Shown here: positions 1 through 6,313 of the stretch, piece by piece | Layout: each line of letters begins with the position of its first letter | Numbering within the stretch: the stretch's first letter is position 1 | Source of the DNA: Desulfobacterales bacterium | GTDB lineage: Bacteria; Desulfobacterota; Desulfobacteria; Desulfobacterales; JAFDCJ01 | DNA: 7,705 nucleotides | Direction: 5' to 3' | Assembly (NCBI GenBank): GCA_020345785.1 | Contig: CP070771.1 | Coordinates: 4,487,350 to 4,495,054, forward strand | The notes under the pieces: model-generated | Database searches by the model: none | The model's input: the letters and a program-made list of their open reading frames with translations, nothing else | What the model was told of the DNA's origin: nothing | Program-made: the position numbers and the translations under genes

Positions 1-334
1 TGTTCCTGCGGGCCGCATGGATAAAATGGTTGCCGCCGATGGCCAAGGCATCCCCGTCACCCATGGGAACGATCAAATTTAACTCGGGACGACTCATTTT
101 TACTCCCGTGGCAAAAGCCAGCGCGCGTCCGTGGATCGTGTGCAGCGTATGAAAGTCGAGGTACCCGCTGATTCTGGCCGAACAGCCGATACCGGATACC
201 ATAACGATTTCGTTTTTGCTTATGCTCAGTTTTTCAACGGCCTGCAGCAGACCGTTGAGCACCATACCGTGGCCGCAGCCGGGACACCACAGGTGCGGAA
301 AAAATCGTTCCCTCAGGTAGTCCTTAACCGCCAT
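1..334 (-). CDS. korB: 2-oxoacid:ferredoxin oxidoreductase, beta (TPP-binding) subunit, 5' part only
   Basis: The catalytic thiamine-diphosphate subunit of a 2-oxoglutarate (or related 2-oxoacid) synthase, which decarboxylates the acid, forms acyl-CoA and passes electrons through a 4Fe-4S cluster to ferredoxin in the cytoplasm. About 111 N-terminal residues are present; the gene runs off the left edge, where roughly 270-290 residues would be usual. The N-terminus carries the CPGCGHG cluster motif (Cys17, Cys20), then GIGCS with a further cysteine, and the TPP/Mg signature GDGD at about residues 92-95 followed by IGGN ending at about 102. The ATG lies 3 bp after the korA stop, with a purine-rich AAAGGGGG ribosome site upstream, so it is translated together with korA. 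The substrate (2-oxoglutarate versus another 2-oxoacid) cannot be settled from this fragment. By family gene order a gamma subunit (korC) would be expected just beyond the edge; that is inference. Confidence 0.9.
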   Translation of the reverse strand, partial: MAVKDYLRERFFPHLWCPGCGHGMVLNGLLQAVEKLSISKNEIVMVSGIGCSARISGYLDFHTLHTIHGRALAFATGVKMSRPELNLIVPMGDGDALAIGGNHFIHAARRN

Positions 335-337
335 GCC

Positions 338-1486
338 TCAGACCCCCTTTCCTTGCATTATCCGCAGGATGTTCATAATATCCTCCGGGGTGATAAACTC
401 GCCGTCAATGCGATTGGCCAGAAAAACTTTATTTGGTTGGTCCACGGCCATTTTTACTTCTCGAAGAATCTGCCCCATATTTAATTCTACCACGATAACC
501 GATCTGGCATGTGCGCATTTATCGCGCACAATGTCTTCGGGAAAAGGCCATAGTGTCTGCAGTTCGAGAAGCCCAAGCTTTTCTCCCCGCATGCGTCGAT
601 TTTCCACCACATGCCGGGCCGACCGGGCCGCTGAGCCGTAAGAAATCAGCAAGTGTTCCGCATCTTCCAGATAAAACTCCTTGTAGCGGGCGATCATGTT
701 GGTTCGATTTTCGATCTTATCAACAAGATGACGCAGCAAGCCGTGTACCACTCTGGGCTCGCTGGACGGAAATCCCCACATGTCGTGAAATAGTCCGGTA
801 ACATTATAGCGGTGAACACCGCCGAAATCAGACATGGGAAGACGTCCGTCTTCCCGCGGCAGATAGGGATGATAATCCACGCCCTCCTTCACCGAAGTTC
901 TAAGTCGTTCAACCAGCGGTACAGCGCCGGACTCCGGTATTGCCAATCGTTCACGCATGTGAGCCACGACTTCATCAAGTAAGAGTATAACCGGGGTCCG
1001 ATACGTCTCAGCCAAATTAAAGGCCTCAATGGTTACCGCAAAAACATCCTGATGATTTGATGCCGTCATCGCAATGATCGCATGATCGCCGTGGGTTCCC
1101 CAGCGGGCCTGGTTGATGTCTCCCTGGCTGCCGTGGGTTGGAATTCCGGTGGAAGGACCGCCGCGCTGAACATCGACGATCACACAGGGTATTTCCGCCA
1201 TAACCGCATATCCGAGTGCCTCCTGCATTAACGAGAATCCTGGACCGCTGGTGGCTGTCATGACCTTGCGCCCGGTGAGAGAAGCGCCGATAATGGCGCA
1301 CAGCGATGCAATTTCATCTTCCATCTGGATAAATTTACCGCCGGATTCCGGGAGGCGGAACGACAACAGTTCGGCAATCTCAGATGACGGCGTGATCGGG
1401 TAACCGGCATAAAAGTCAAGCCCTGCGTAAACAGCGCCTTCAACACAGGCCTCATTGCCTTGAACAAATTTTATAGTTTCGCTCAT
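338..1486 (-). CDS. korA: 2-oxoacid:ferredoxin oxidoreductase, alpha subunit
   Basis: The alpha subunit (382 aa, normal for KorA) of a multi-subunit 2-oxoacid:ferredoxin oxidoreductase, working with KorB, KorD and probably KorC. The N-terminal pyrimidine-binding domain (about 5-180) shows the family signature GYPITPSSEIAELL at 28-41, the acidic MEDEIA at 55-60, SGPGFSLMQEALGYA at 80-94, and QRGGPSTGIPT at 107-117. A C-terminal transketolase-like domain (about 270-370) contains YGSAARSAR near 283-291 and the LWPFPED element near 312-318, typical of KorA. The start is the ATG 9 bp after the korD stop; an AGGG-type ribosome site overlaps that stop codon, consistent with one transcript from the promoter upstream of korD. 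The family is clear. Calling it 2-oxoglutarate-specific rather than a branched-chain 2-oxoacid paralogue is a best guess from overall resemblance and from its ferredoxin-first gene order. Confidence 0.92.
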   Translation of the reverse strand: MSETIKFVQGNEACVEGAVYAGLDFYAGYPITPSSEIAELLSFRLPESGGKFIQMEDEIASLCAIIGASLTGRKVMTATSGPGFSLMQEALGYAVMAEIPCVIVDVQRGGPSTGIPTHGSQGDINQARWGTHGDHAIIAMTASNHQDVFAVTIEAFNLAETYRTPVILLLDEVVAHMRERLAIPESGAVPLVERLRTSVKEGVDYHPYLPREDGRLPMSDFGGVHRYNVTGLFHDMWGFPSSEPRVVHGLLRHLVDKIENRTNMIARYKEFYLEDAEHLLISYGSAARSARHVVENRRMRGEKLGLLELQTLWPFPEDIVRDKCAHARSVIVVELNMGQILREVKMAVDQPNKVFLANRIDGEFITPEDIMNILRIMQGKGV

Positions 1487-1495
1487 CTCAACACC

Positions 1496-1702
1496 CTATT
1501 CTTCTGTTTCTATTTCGACGGCTAAATCGGGACATCGGAGTTCGCATAATCTGCAGCAGATGCAGTCCTGCGGCCTCACCGGGATAACCTTTTCCTGGTC
1601 ATCGAGCTGCAGAACTTTCTTGGGGCAAAATTCTACACAAATACCGCAGCCTTTACACCAATCCCGGTTTATGAGGTGTTGTTTTAATTTAGGTTTGGCC
1701 AT
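1496..1702 (-). CDS. korD: 2Fe4S-type (two [4Fe-4S]) ferredoxin-like delta subunit of 2-oxoacid oxidoreductase
   Basis: Small electron-transfer subunit (68 aa) that relays electrons from the TPP/Fe-S core of the KorAB enzyme to external ferredoxin. Two complete CxxCxxCxxxCP motifs are visible, CKGCGICVEFCP and CICCRLCELRCP, enough for two [4Fe-4S] clusters; the second has an extra cysteine in its first gap position arrangement (CxCC). A longer reading frame begins at 1732, but I chose the internal ATG at 1700-1702 because an AGAGG ribosome site sits 8 bp upstream of it and the resulting MAKPK start fits the usual length of the family. It is first in the operon, directly downstream of a TTGACA-type promoter, and 9 bp ahead of korA. 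Confidence 0.9.
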   Translation of the reverse strand: MAKPKLKQHLINRDWCKGCGICVEFCPKKVLQLDDQEKVIPVRPQDCICCRLCELRCPDLAVEIETEE

Positions 1703-1749
1703 TGAGTATTCCTCTCGAAGAAAAAAATCCAAAATTTGACCGACCTTTT

Positions 1750-1778
1750 AACCTATTCGTTTACTGTGATATTGTCAA
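1750..1778 (-). promoter_or_regulatory. Sigma70-like promoter of korDAB
   Basis: Reading the minus strand, a perfect TTGACA (plus-strand 1773-1778) is followed after 17 bp by TAGGTT (1750-1755), which keeps the T, A and final T of the -10 consensus. Transcription would begin near 1743 and give a leader of about 40 nt before korD. The -35 is strong and the -10 only fair. Confidence 0.55.
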
Positions 1779-1797
1779 GGAAAAGACCTTTGACAAG
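1772..1797. repeat. Imperfect palindrome joining the two divergent -35 boxes
   Basis: TTGTCAAGG (1772-1780) and CCTTTGACAA (1787-1796) are inverted copies differing by one inserted base, separated by 6 bp. The arms contain the -35 hexamers of both divergent promoters. It could be an operator for a dimeric regulator acting on both directions, or merely the symmetry produced by two opposed TTGACA boxes. Confidence 0.4.
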
Positions 1798-1819
1798 TTA
1801 GCATAGTTTTTATTATGCT
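1790..1819 (+). promoter_or_regulatory. Sigma70-like promoter of mltG
   Basis: A perfect TTGACA at 1790-1795 is followed after 18 bp by TATGCT at 1814-1819 (4 of 6 to TATAAT). The start of transcription would be near 1826, leaving a leader of about 40 nt before the mltG start. It lies back-to-back with the korDAB promoter; the two -35 boxes are only 11 bp apart. Confidence 0.6.
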
Positions 1820-1865
1820 TATATAGAGTTTTTGGATCCGCAATTTGAGAGGAGCGTTTTTAGAA

Positions 1866-2876
1866 TTGAAAAGAGCACGGCTATTGATCGGTATTCCTCT
1901 TTTGCTGCTCATTTGCGTCGCATCAGGGCTGTTTATCGAGTTACAGAATTATGCCGATAGACCCGCGGAGGCTGACAGTTCCAATGAAGTCGTCATCAAT
2001 GTGCCTCAGGGGCAAACCTTGAAAACAACGGCGGATATGCTCTACCAAAAAAGTATTATCAAAAGTCCTCTAAAAATGGTTTGGATCGCACGCCTTAAGG
2101 GCTACGATAAAAGTCTCAAGGCCGGAGAATACGTACTTTCGGCGGGCATGTCTCCCCGTCAGATACTAGAAGTCATGGTAAAGGGTGAGGTCAAGCTCCA
2201 CAAACTAACGGTTCCGGAAGGCCTCAACACTTATCAAATAGCCGATCTTGTGGCACAAGCAGGATTCGCGGCAAAAACCGATTTTATCAGCGCCGCCACG
2301 GATACCGCCCTGGTGCGCAAAATGGGCCTGGATGCGGAAACATTTGAAGGGTATCTGTTTCCGGACACTTACTATTTCCCGCGAGAAGTCAGCGTGGAAA
2401 AGATTATTTCAACCATGGTGCAGCGGTTCCAGGACATCTTTGTAACTGATTGGCGCGAACGGGCCAAGCAGCTCGAATTCACGGTAAACCAGGTGGTCAC
2501 ATTGGCATCGATCATCGAAAAGGAGACCGGCGCGCCTTCTGAACGCGCGCTGATTTCGTCGGTTTTTCACAACCGCTTGAAAAAGAAAATGCGCCTGGAA
2601 TCAGATCCGACCGTCATCTACGGCATTAAAGACTTTAACGGCAATTTAACCCGCCGCCACCTCAAAACCACCACGCCCTATAACACCTACCAAATCCGGG
2701 GGCTTCCGGCCGGCCCGATTGCCAATCCCGGGCGCGCATCGCTGGAAGCCGCCCTGTATCCTGAAGATACCGACTATATCTATTTTGTTTCAAAAAAAGA
2801 CAGCACTCACCAATTTTCAACCAACCTGAAAGACCACAATCGTGCCGTGAGAAAATATCAGCTGGGCCGAAATTAA
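1866..2876 (+). CDS. mltG: Endolytic murein transglycosylase MltG (YceG family)
   Basis: Inner-membrane lytic transglycosylase that cuts nascent glycan strands and leaves 1,6-anhydroMurNAc ends, thought to terminate strand elongation. One membrane anchor covers about residues 5-25 (LLIGIPLLLL and onward), followed by a LysM-like region (about 43-110) and the YceG catalytic domain. The catalytic glutamate is in LASIIEKETG and falls at residue 218 with the start used here, the same number as the known E. coli catalytic residue. Other family hallmarks are LESDPTVIYG (244-253), the TPYNTY block near 270 and GLPAGPIANPG near 279-289. The frame is open from a TTG at 1845, but that codon abuts a GAGAGGAG ribosome site at 1847-1854, so I place the start at the next in-frame TTG (1866), giving 336 aa and the N-terminus MKRARLL. 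The 11-bp spacing is slightly long. It is probably a single-gene transcript. Confidence 0.93.
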   Translation: MKRARLLIGIPLLLLICVASGLFIELQNYADRPAEADSSNEVVINVPQGQTLKTTADMLYQKSIIKSPLKMVWIARLKGYDKSLKAGEYVLSAGMSPRQILEVMVKGEVKLHKLTVPEGLNTYQIADLVAQAGFAAKTDFISAATDTALVRKMGLDAETFEGYLFPDTYYFPREVSVEKIISTMVQRFQDIFVTDWRERAKQLEFTVNQVVTLASIIEKETGAPSERALISSVFHNRLKKKMRLESDPTVIYGIKDFNGNLTRRHLKTTTPYNTYQIRGLPAGPIANPGRASLEAALYPEDTDYIYFVSKKDSTHQFSTNLKDHNRAVRKYQLGRN

Positions 2877-2957
2877 GGAAATTACCCCTAAGTTGCATAA
2901 AATGTGTTCTTGAATTTAGCCCGTTGTGATGAAAAGCATTGGCAATATTACGTGATC

Positions 2958-3049
2958 CTGGATACTGGTTTCTGGATGCTTGATGTTTCGGGATCCCACT
3001 CTTGGCGCATTCCTGAATATCCAGTATCTAGTATCCAGCATCCAGCATC
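2958..3049. repeat. Two opposed heptamer tandem arrays (YATCCAG family)
   Basis: The right array (3018-3049) consists of about four and a half 7-bp units with consensus YATCCAG (TATCCAG, TATCTAG, TATCCAG, CATCCAG, then CATC). The left array (2958-2985) consists of four units of the reverse complement, CTGGATR-like (CTGGATA, CTGGTTT, CTGGATG, CTTGATG). They are separated by 32 bp and can pair in several registers, forming a foldback. The phase of 7 bp is exact in both arrays. Confidence 0.7.
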
Positions 3050-3223
3050 TTCGCAGTAAAATCGACCATCTGCTTCTAACCAACATCAAGAGTTAAACCG
3101 ATTAATGCAACGTTAGGGATTAGTTTGAGCACAGCGAAACCGCCTTAGGTCGATATATGGCTTGACTCTAAGCTGTACCGCCCTTAAGTTAGTCTCAACC
3201 GCAGCATTTCACCCTAAATGATC

Positions 3224-3347
3224 GTAAACAAAATGGGATAGTTTTTAAATTTATGATTTTACGTTTATTTTTCATGATTTGGACGCAATTTTTAACTCTT
3301 CTATAGATGAGTTGTAAATGTCCATTTTTAAATCCCATTTTGTTTAC
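3224..3347. repeat. AT-rich foldback element with 16-bp perfect inverted ends
   Basis: GTAAACAAAATGGGAT at 3224-3239 is matched by its exact reverse complement at 3332-3347. Inside lie a 20-bp near-perfect palindrome (3294-3313, centred on TCTATAGA, with one T/T mismatch pair) enclosed by TGGAC/GTCCA (3280-3284 and 3320-3324), and a weaker ATGA/TCAT stem to its left (about 3252-3274). Read as RNA this would be an outer 16-bp helix closing two inner hairpins. The interior is far richer in A+T than the flanking genes. It resembles a small non-autonomous (MITE-like) element or a structured RNA; no transposase is present. Confidence 0.6.
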
Positions 3348-3394
3348 CCTGAAAACAACGCGGAAAGCCGATGCCACCTCATCTTCTACGTTGC

Positions 3395-3434
3395 TCCGCC
3401 GGAGGCGGACGGTAGGCAATCCGCCGGAGGCGGA
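3395..3434. repeat. Direct duplication of a 15-bp GC-rich dyad
   Basis: TCCGCCGGAGGCGGA occurs at 3395-3409 and again, identical, at 3420-3434, each followed by C, with 25 bp between starts. Each copy is itself a hairpin (6-bp stem TCCGCC/GGCGGA, loop GGA). From memory, this dyad is scattered through many bacterial genomes as a short intergenic repeat. Confidence 0.75.
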
Positions 3435-3562
3435 CTTCACCCTTGGACGCCTTGAATCTGGGGTACCCTCGACTTTCGCTCAATTAGGGTTTCAGTTAAA
3501 AATCGATCCCATTTTAGGTGTTGCCGGGTTTGAACGTTGGCCAAAATAAGGAGGAGTTGAAA

Positions 3563-3802
3563 ATGACGAAGATTGAAAAAAAGAGGCAGACCTTTATCAT
3601 CGACCTTGAAAAACTCAACACGCTCAATGCGGAGGGGTGCGCCGCCTGTGGTCGCAAATTCACCCTTGGAGAAACGGTTGTCAGAGCTTGCGGTGCTTGG
3701 GAAGGCCCTCCGAAAGTGATCCACGAAAATGAAGCGGTGTGGGATGAAGACAGCGCAACGTTTTTCGAAAGGCGCTGCTACGAATCTCGCAAAGACGGTT
3801 AG
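3563..3802 (+). CDS. Small Cys/His-rich protein of unknown function, probable metal-binding
   Basis: I do not recognise a named family. The protein has 79 residues and a strong, well-placed ribosome site (AAGGAGG at 3548-3554, 8 bp before the ATG), so it is very likely translated; an upstream in-frame ATG at 3518 has no such site. After a basic, hydrophilic N-terminus (MTKIEKKRQT) comes CAAC (Cys26, Cys29), then Cys43, His54 and Cys72 in the RRCY segment. A CxxC plus later His and Cys suggests a zinc-finger or treble-clef-like zinc site, but this is inference. There is no signal peptide or membrane segment, so it should be cytoplasmic. Acidic and aromatic residues (EAVWDED, FFERR) fill the C-terminal half. 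It stands alone between two long gaps, with repeats upstream, and no neighbour hints at its role. Confidence 0.75.
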   Translation: MTKIEKKRQTFIIDLEKLNTLNAEGCAACGRKFTLGETVVRACGAWEGPPKVIHENEAVWDEDSATFFERRCYESRKDG

Positions 3803-3942
3803 AATTTCCTGCCCCAAGATCCTCACCCCACCAACGACCGACGCCATTGGAATGGTCCCGCATGCCCTTGGAAATAATGTCTTGCAGACCTCGTTGAATA
3901 GTTTACTGTTTGATTAGAAAAATTATGGTAATCATTTCATCA

Positions 3943-3951
3943 TGTTATGAT
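3943..3951 (+). promoter_or_regulatory. Possible extended -10 promoter ahead of the stem-loop and GGDEF-EAL gene
   Basis: TGTTATGAT fits the extended -10 pattern TGnTATAAT with one mismatch. No good -35 box precedes it at the normal distance. It also forms the right arm of a small inverted repeat, AATCAT (3930-3935) with ATGATT (3947-3952). If used, transcription would begin near 3958, some 15 nt before the stem-loop. Confidence 0.3.
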
Positions 3952-3972
3952 TGTTGAAACATGAGGTGCCCC

Positions 3973-4056
3973 AATCAGCGACCACCAGCAGAGCTACGAG
4001 TATAAGGAAGGCCCTTGAAAGGAGCTGGGGCCACGTTCTGCTGGTGGTCGATGATT
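3973..4056. repeat. Long stem-loop, candidate structured leader RNA or REP-type element
   Basis: CGACCACCAGCAGA (3979-3992) is perfectly complementary to 4037-4050. A G/A mismatch outside leads to five more pairs (AATCA 3973-3977 with TGATT 4052-4056), and a G-U and a C-G pair can extend it inward. Within the loop a second helix is possible (GGCCC 4010-4014 with GGGCC 4028-4032), closing a loop that contains AAAGGAG. No run of T follows, so it is not a standard terminator. Whether it acts as RNA or as DNA is not decided by the sequence. Confidence 0.6.
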
Positions 4057-4141
4057 TATTACCTATGGATTAAACCCATTTTCAAAACCAATCAACCGAT
4101 AAACGCTATCTGTCCATTCAAGTTTCACCAAGAACCGACCG

Positions 4142-4153
4142 ATAATTAATTAT
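4142..4153. promoter_or_regulatory. 12-bp AT palindrome in the leader of the GGDEF-EAL gene
   Basis: ATAATTAATTAT is a perfect palindrome 54 bp before the start codon. The flanks CG and ATCG add partial symmetry. It could be an operator or part of a promoter, but AT-rich palindromes also arise by chance. Confidence 0.25.
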
Positions 4154-4206
4154 ATCGTGGAGAGTAAACCCCAACGCTGCAAATCCGATTTTTTCCGAGG
4201 TGCCTG

Positions 4207-6189
4207 ATGGCCAGCAAAAATATGGCAAAATATCTTGATAAGATCAGCCTGGTGATCATTGGAGCCGGTGCTTCACTGTTTTACTACTATCTTGAAAACT
4301 CAGTGGCCTCCGACCAGAGTCTGGGCGCCTTTGTCACCATCGCTATGATATTGTTAATCAGTGTATTTACTCAGCTGCTGATCAACAACATCAATCGTTC
4401 CAGACAGGCGTTGCGGGAATCGAACGAAACTTTGGAACAGAAGGTTGTCGAACGCACCAAGGAGTTGCGTGAATCCGAGATCAAGTACCGCACAATATTT
4501 GAAAACACGGGAGCGGCCACCATTATCATTGAAAGAGATTTGACCATCTCCCTGGCCAACTCCGTCTTTGTGAGTTTCTCCGGATTCAATCGGGGGGAAG
4601 TGGAATTCAAGAAATCATTTTTTGATTTTCTGGATGAAAAAAGTCACCGCGCCATTTTAAATAGTGAGGGATTTTTGAACAAAGAAGAAAACATTGAATG
4701 CAAATTTATCAACAGGCAAGGTGAGCTGAAAGATATACTGATTTCCATTGCCCCTATCACCGGCACGGATAAAAGCGTTGCCTCCCTGACAGACGTATCC
4801 AAACTCAAGGAAGCCGAACGTCAAATCTCGCATCAAGCTTTTCACGACACGCTGACTAATTTGCCCAACCGCGCTCTGTTCATGGAACATCTCAATATGG
4901 CGATTAAGCGCGGCAAACGCCGGGATGATTATAATTTTGCAGTTTTATATCTGGATATTGACCGTTTCAAGCTCGTCAACGACAGCCTCGGACATAGTGT
5001 CGGTGATAATCTTCTCGTTGCATTTGCCGCACGAATCCAAAATTCGCTACGGGACAGCGACACCTTGGCGCGCCTGGGCGGGGATGAATTTGTCATTCTG
5101 CTGGAAGACATTGAACAGACAAATTATGCCAATTCGGTGGCCGAGAGACTGCAGCAGGAGCTCAAACGTCCCTTTATGGTCAACGGTAAGGAAGTCTTCG
5201 CCCCGTCGAGCTTTGGTGTGGTGAAAGATATAAAAGATTATGATCTTCCCGAAGACATCATTCGGGATGCCGACTCTGCCATGTATCATGCCAAGGAAAA
5301 AGGCAGAGCCCAGTATAAAGTTTTTGATAAGAAATTGCATGAAAAAGCCTTGCACCTGTTGCAACGGGAAACCGATTTAAGAAAAGCGATCCACAAAAAA
5401 GAGTTTAAAACCCACTACCAACCGATTGTGTCATTGAGGACGCGGGAGGTGGTCGGTTTCGAAGCGTTGATCCGTTGGAATCATCCCCAGCTGGGGTTGA
5501 TTTATCCGGGCTCTTTTATTTCAATCGCCGAAGAAACCGGACTGATCATCCCGATTACACGCCTGATGGTTGAGGAGGCCTGTCGCGATCTTAAAATCTG
5601 GCAGGACCAACTTAAGGACATACAAAAATTGACCATGAACGTCAATATATCCAGCCGGCATTTTCTCCAACCCAGTCTGCTAAACGACCTCAAAGAGGTG
5701 CTGAATAAAATCGATCTACCGCCGGATCACTTGAAGCTGGAAATCACCGAAACCGCATTAATGGAAGATGTGGAGGAAACCGTGCGGCTGGTTCACCGCA
5801 TGCGGGATTACGGTCTTCAGATCGTAATTGATGATTTCGGCACCGGATACTCTTCTCTTAGCTATTTGCAGCGCTTGCCCATCGATACCCTCAAGGTGGA
5901 TCGAAGCTTCGTATCCCGCATCCAGAACATACCTGACGGAAATAGAAATATCGTCGAGGCCATTATCTCGCTGGCCCACCGTCTAGATATGATTGTCGTG
6001 GCCGAGGGGGTAGAAACCCTTGAGCAGTACACCATACTTCTTGACATGAATTGTCAATTCGGTCAGGGATATTTATTCTCCAAACCGCTTACAAAACCGC
6101 TGGTCGATGAGCTGATCGAAGAGATGCTGGACTATTCCCGAAAAAACCCGGGGCAAAATTATCCCCTGACCAAAGCGGTATCAAATTGA
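4207..6189 (+). CDS. Membrane PAS-GGDEF-EAL protein, diguanylate cyclase / c-di-GMP phosphodiesterase
   Basis: A 660-residue inner-membrane c-di-GMP enzyme. Two membrane segments (about 13-29 and 39-59) with a loop of only about 10 residues anchor it; a coiled-coil-like linker (about 64-95) leads to a PAS sensor (about 91-205). The GGDEF domain (about 207-372) opens with HDTLTNLPNR, has an intact GGDEF at 291-295 and an intact inhibitory I-site (RDSD, 282-285, five residues upstream). The EAL domain (about 387-635) keeps Glu419 of EAL, Asn480, Glu512, the Asp pair 542-543 in DDFGTGYSS, Lys563, Glu600 and Gln620. Both halves therefore look catalytically competent; which activity dominates cannot be read from sequence. 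The ATG has a GAGG site 6 bp upstream. The short periplasmic loop makes the cytoplasmic PAS domain the likelier sensor. It appears to be monocistronic, preceded by a structured leader region. Confidence 0.93.
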   Translation: MASKNMAKYLDKISLVIIGAGASLFYYYLENSVASDQSLGAFVTIAMILLISVFTQLLINNINRSRQALRESNETLEQKVVERTKELRESEIKYRTIFENTGAATIIIERDLTISLANSVFVSFSGFNRGEVEFKKSFFDFLDEKSHRAILNSEGFLNKEENIECKFINRQGELKDILISIAPITGTDKSVASLTDVSKLKEAERQISHQAFHDTLTNLPNRALFMEHLNMAIKRGKRRDDYNFAVLYLDIDRFKLVNDSLGHSVGDNLLVAFAARIQNSLRDSDTLARLGGDEFVILLEDIEQTNYANSVAERLQQELKRPFMVNGKEVFAPSSFGVVKDIKDYDLPEDIIRDADSAMYHAKEKGRAQYKVFDKKLHEKALHLLQRETDLRKAIHKKEFKTHYQPIVSLRTREVVGFEALIRWNHPQLGLIYPGSFISIAEETGLIIPITRLMVEEACRDLKIWQDQLKDIQKLTMNVNISSRHFLQPSLLNDLKEVLNKIDLPPDHLKLEITETALMEDVEETVRLVHRMRDYGLQIVIDDFGTGYSSLSYLQRLPIDTLKVDRSFVSRIQNIPDGNRNIVEAIISLAHRLDMIVVAEGVETLEQYTILLDMNCQFGQGYLFSKPLTKPLVDELIEEMLDYSRKNPGQNYPLTKAVSN

Positions 6190-6252
6190 GACCTCAATTT
6201 TTACCGGTACCCCGCCCATTTTCTTCGAAGGTATTGCCAACAACCTTTTTCC

Positions 6253-6272
6253 TTGCCCCATAATGGAGGCAA
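6253..6272 (+). terminator. Weak terminator-like hairpin after the GGDEF-EAL gene
   Basis: TTGCCCCA (6253-6260) pairs with TGG-A-GGCAA (6264-6272) around a TAA loop, giving 8 pairs with one bulged A. The downstream stretch is AT-rich (ATAATCTTATTT within 6274-6286) but is not a real T-run, so termination would be inefficient at best. Confidence 0.3.
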
Positions 6273-6313
6273 TGATAATCTTATTTATAACTTCTTTGTA
6301 TGTATCGAGTGCT

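Larger units (their letters stand above)
2877..3562. other. Repeat-rich intergenic stretch between mltG and the small Cys/His gene
   Basis: No convincing gene lies in these 686 bp; the open frames present are short, lack ribosome sites and are interrupted by or built from repeats. From left to right it holds two opposed heptamer arrays (2958-3049), a plain stretch (3050-3223) in which I see nothing clear, an AT-rich foldback element (3224-3347), a doubled GC-rich dyad (3395-3434), and a tail in which a 10-bp motif of the foldback arm recurs (3506-3515). No clear intrinsic terminator follows mltG. Confidence 0.6.
3803..4206. other. Intergenic stretch upstream of the GGDEF-EAL gene
   Basis: These 404 bp carry no supported gene. 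They hold a possible extended -10 promoter (3943-3951), a large stem-loop (3973-4056), and an AT palindrome (4142-4153). The first 100 bp after the small Cys/His gene show nothing recognisable beyond a short CCATT/AATGG dyad, and no U-tract terminator. Confidence 0.5.

Noticed and set aside
131..484. Plus-strand open frame of 117 codons over korB/korA
   Set aside because: It lies opposite two well-supported minus-strand genes with conserved motifs and has no family resemblance.
1026..1301. Minus-strand open frame inside korA in another frame
   Set aside because: Out-of-frame shadow of korA, whose own frame holds all the conserved motifs.
3195..3440. Minus-strand open frame of 81 codons
   Set aside because: It spans the foldback element and a copy of the GC dyad; residues are repeat-derived and there is no ribosome site I can support.
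3307..3549. Plus-strand open frame of 80 codons
   Set aside because: It starts inside the palindromic core of the foldback element and reads through both GC dyads; most likely spurious coding from repeats.
3437..3847. Minus-strand open frame of 136 codons
   Set aside because: It is antisense to the 79-residue gene, which has a strong ribosome site; no recognisable domain on the minus strand.
3973..4056. c-di-GMP-I (GEMM) riboswitch upstream of the GGDEF-EAL gene
   Set aside because: The characteristic conserved GEMM core and tetraloop/receptor helices could not be found; only a single long stem-loop is present.
3973..4056. Intrinsic terminator
   Set aside because: The stem is strong but the loop is over 40 nt and no T-run follows.
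4154..4206. Sigma54 promoter ahead of the GGDEF-EAL gene
   Set aside because: No GG-N10-GC pair with the surrounding consensus could be placed.
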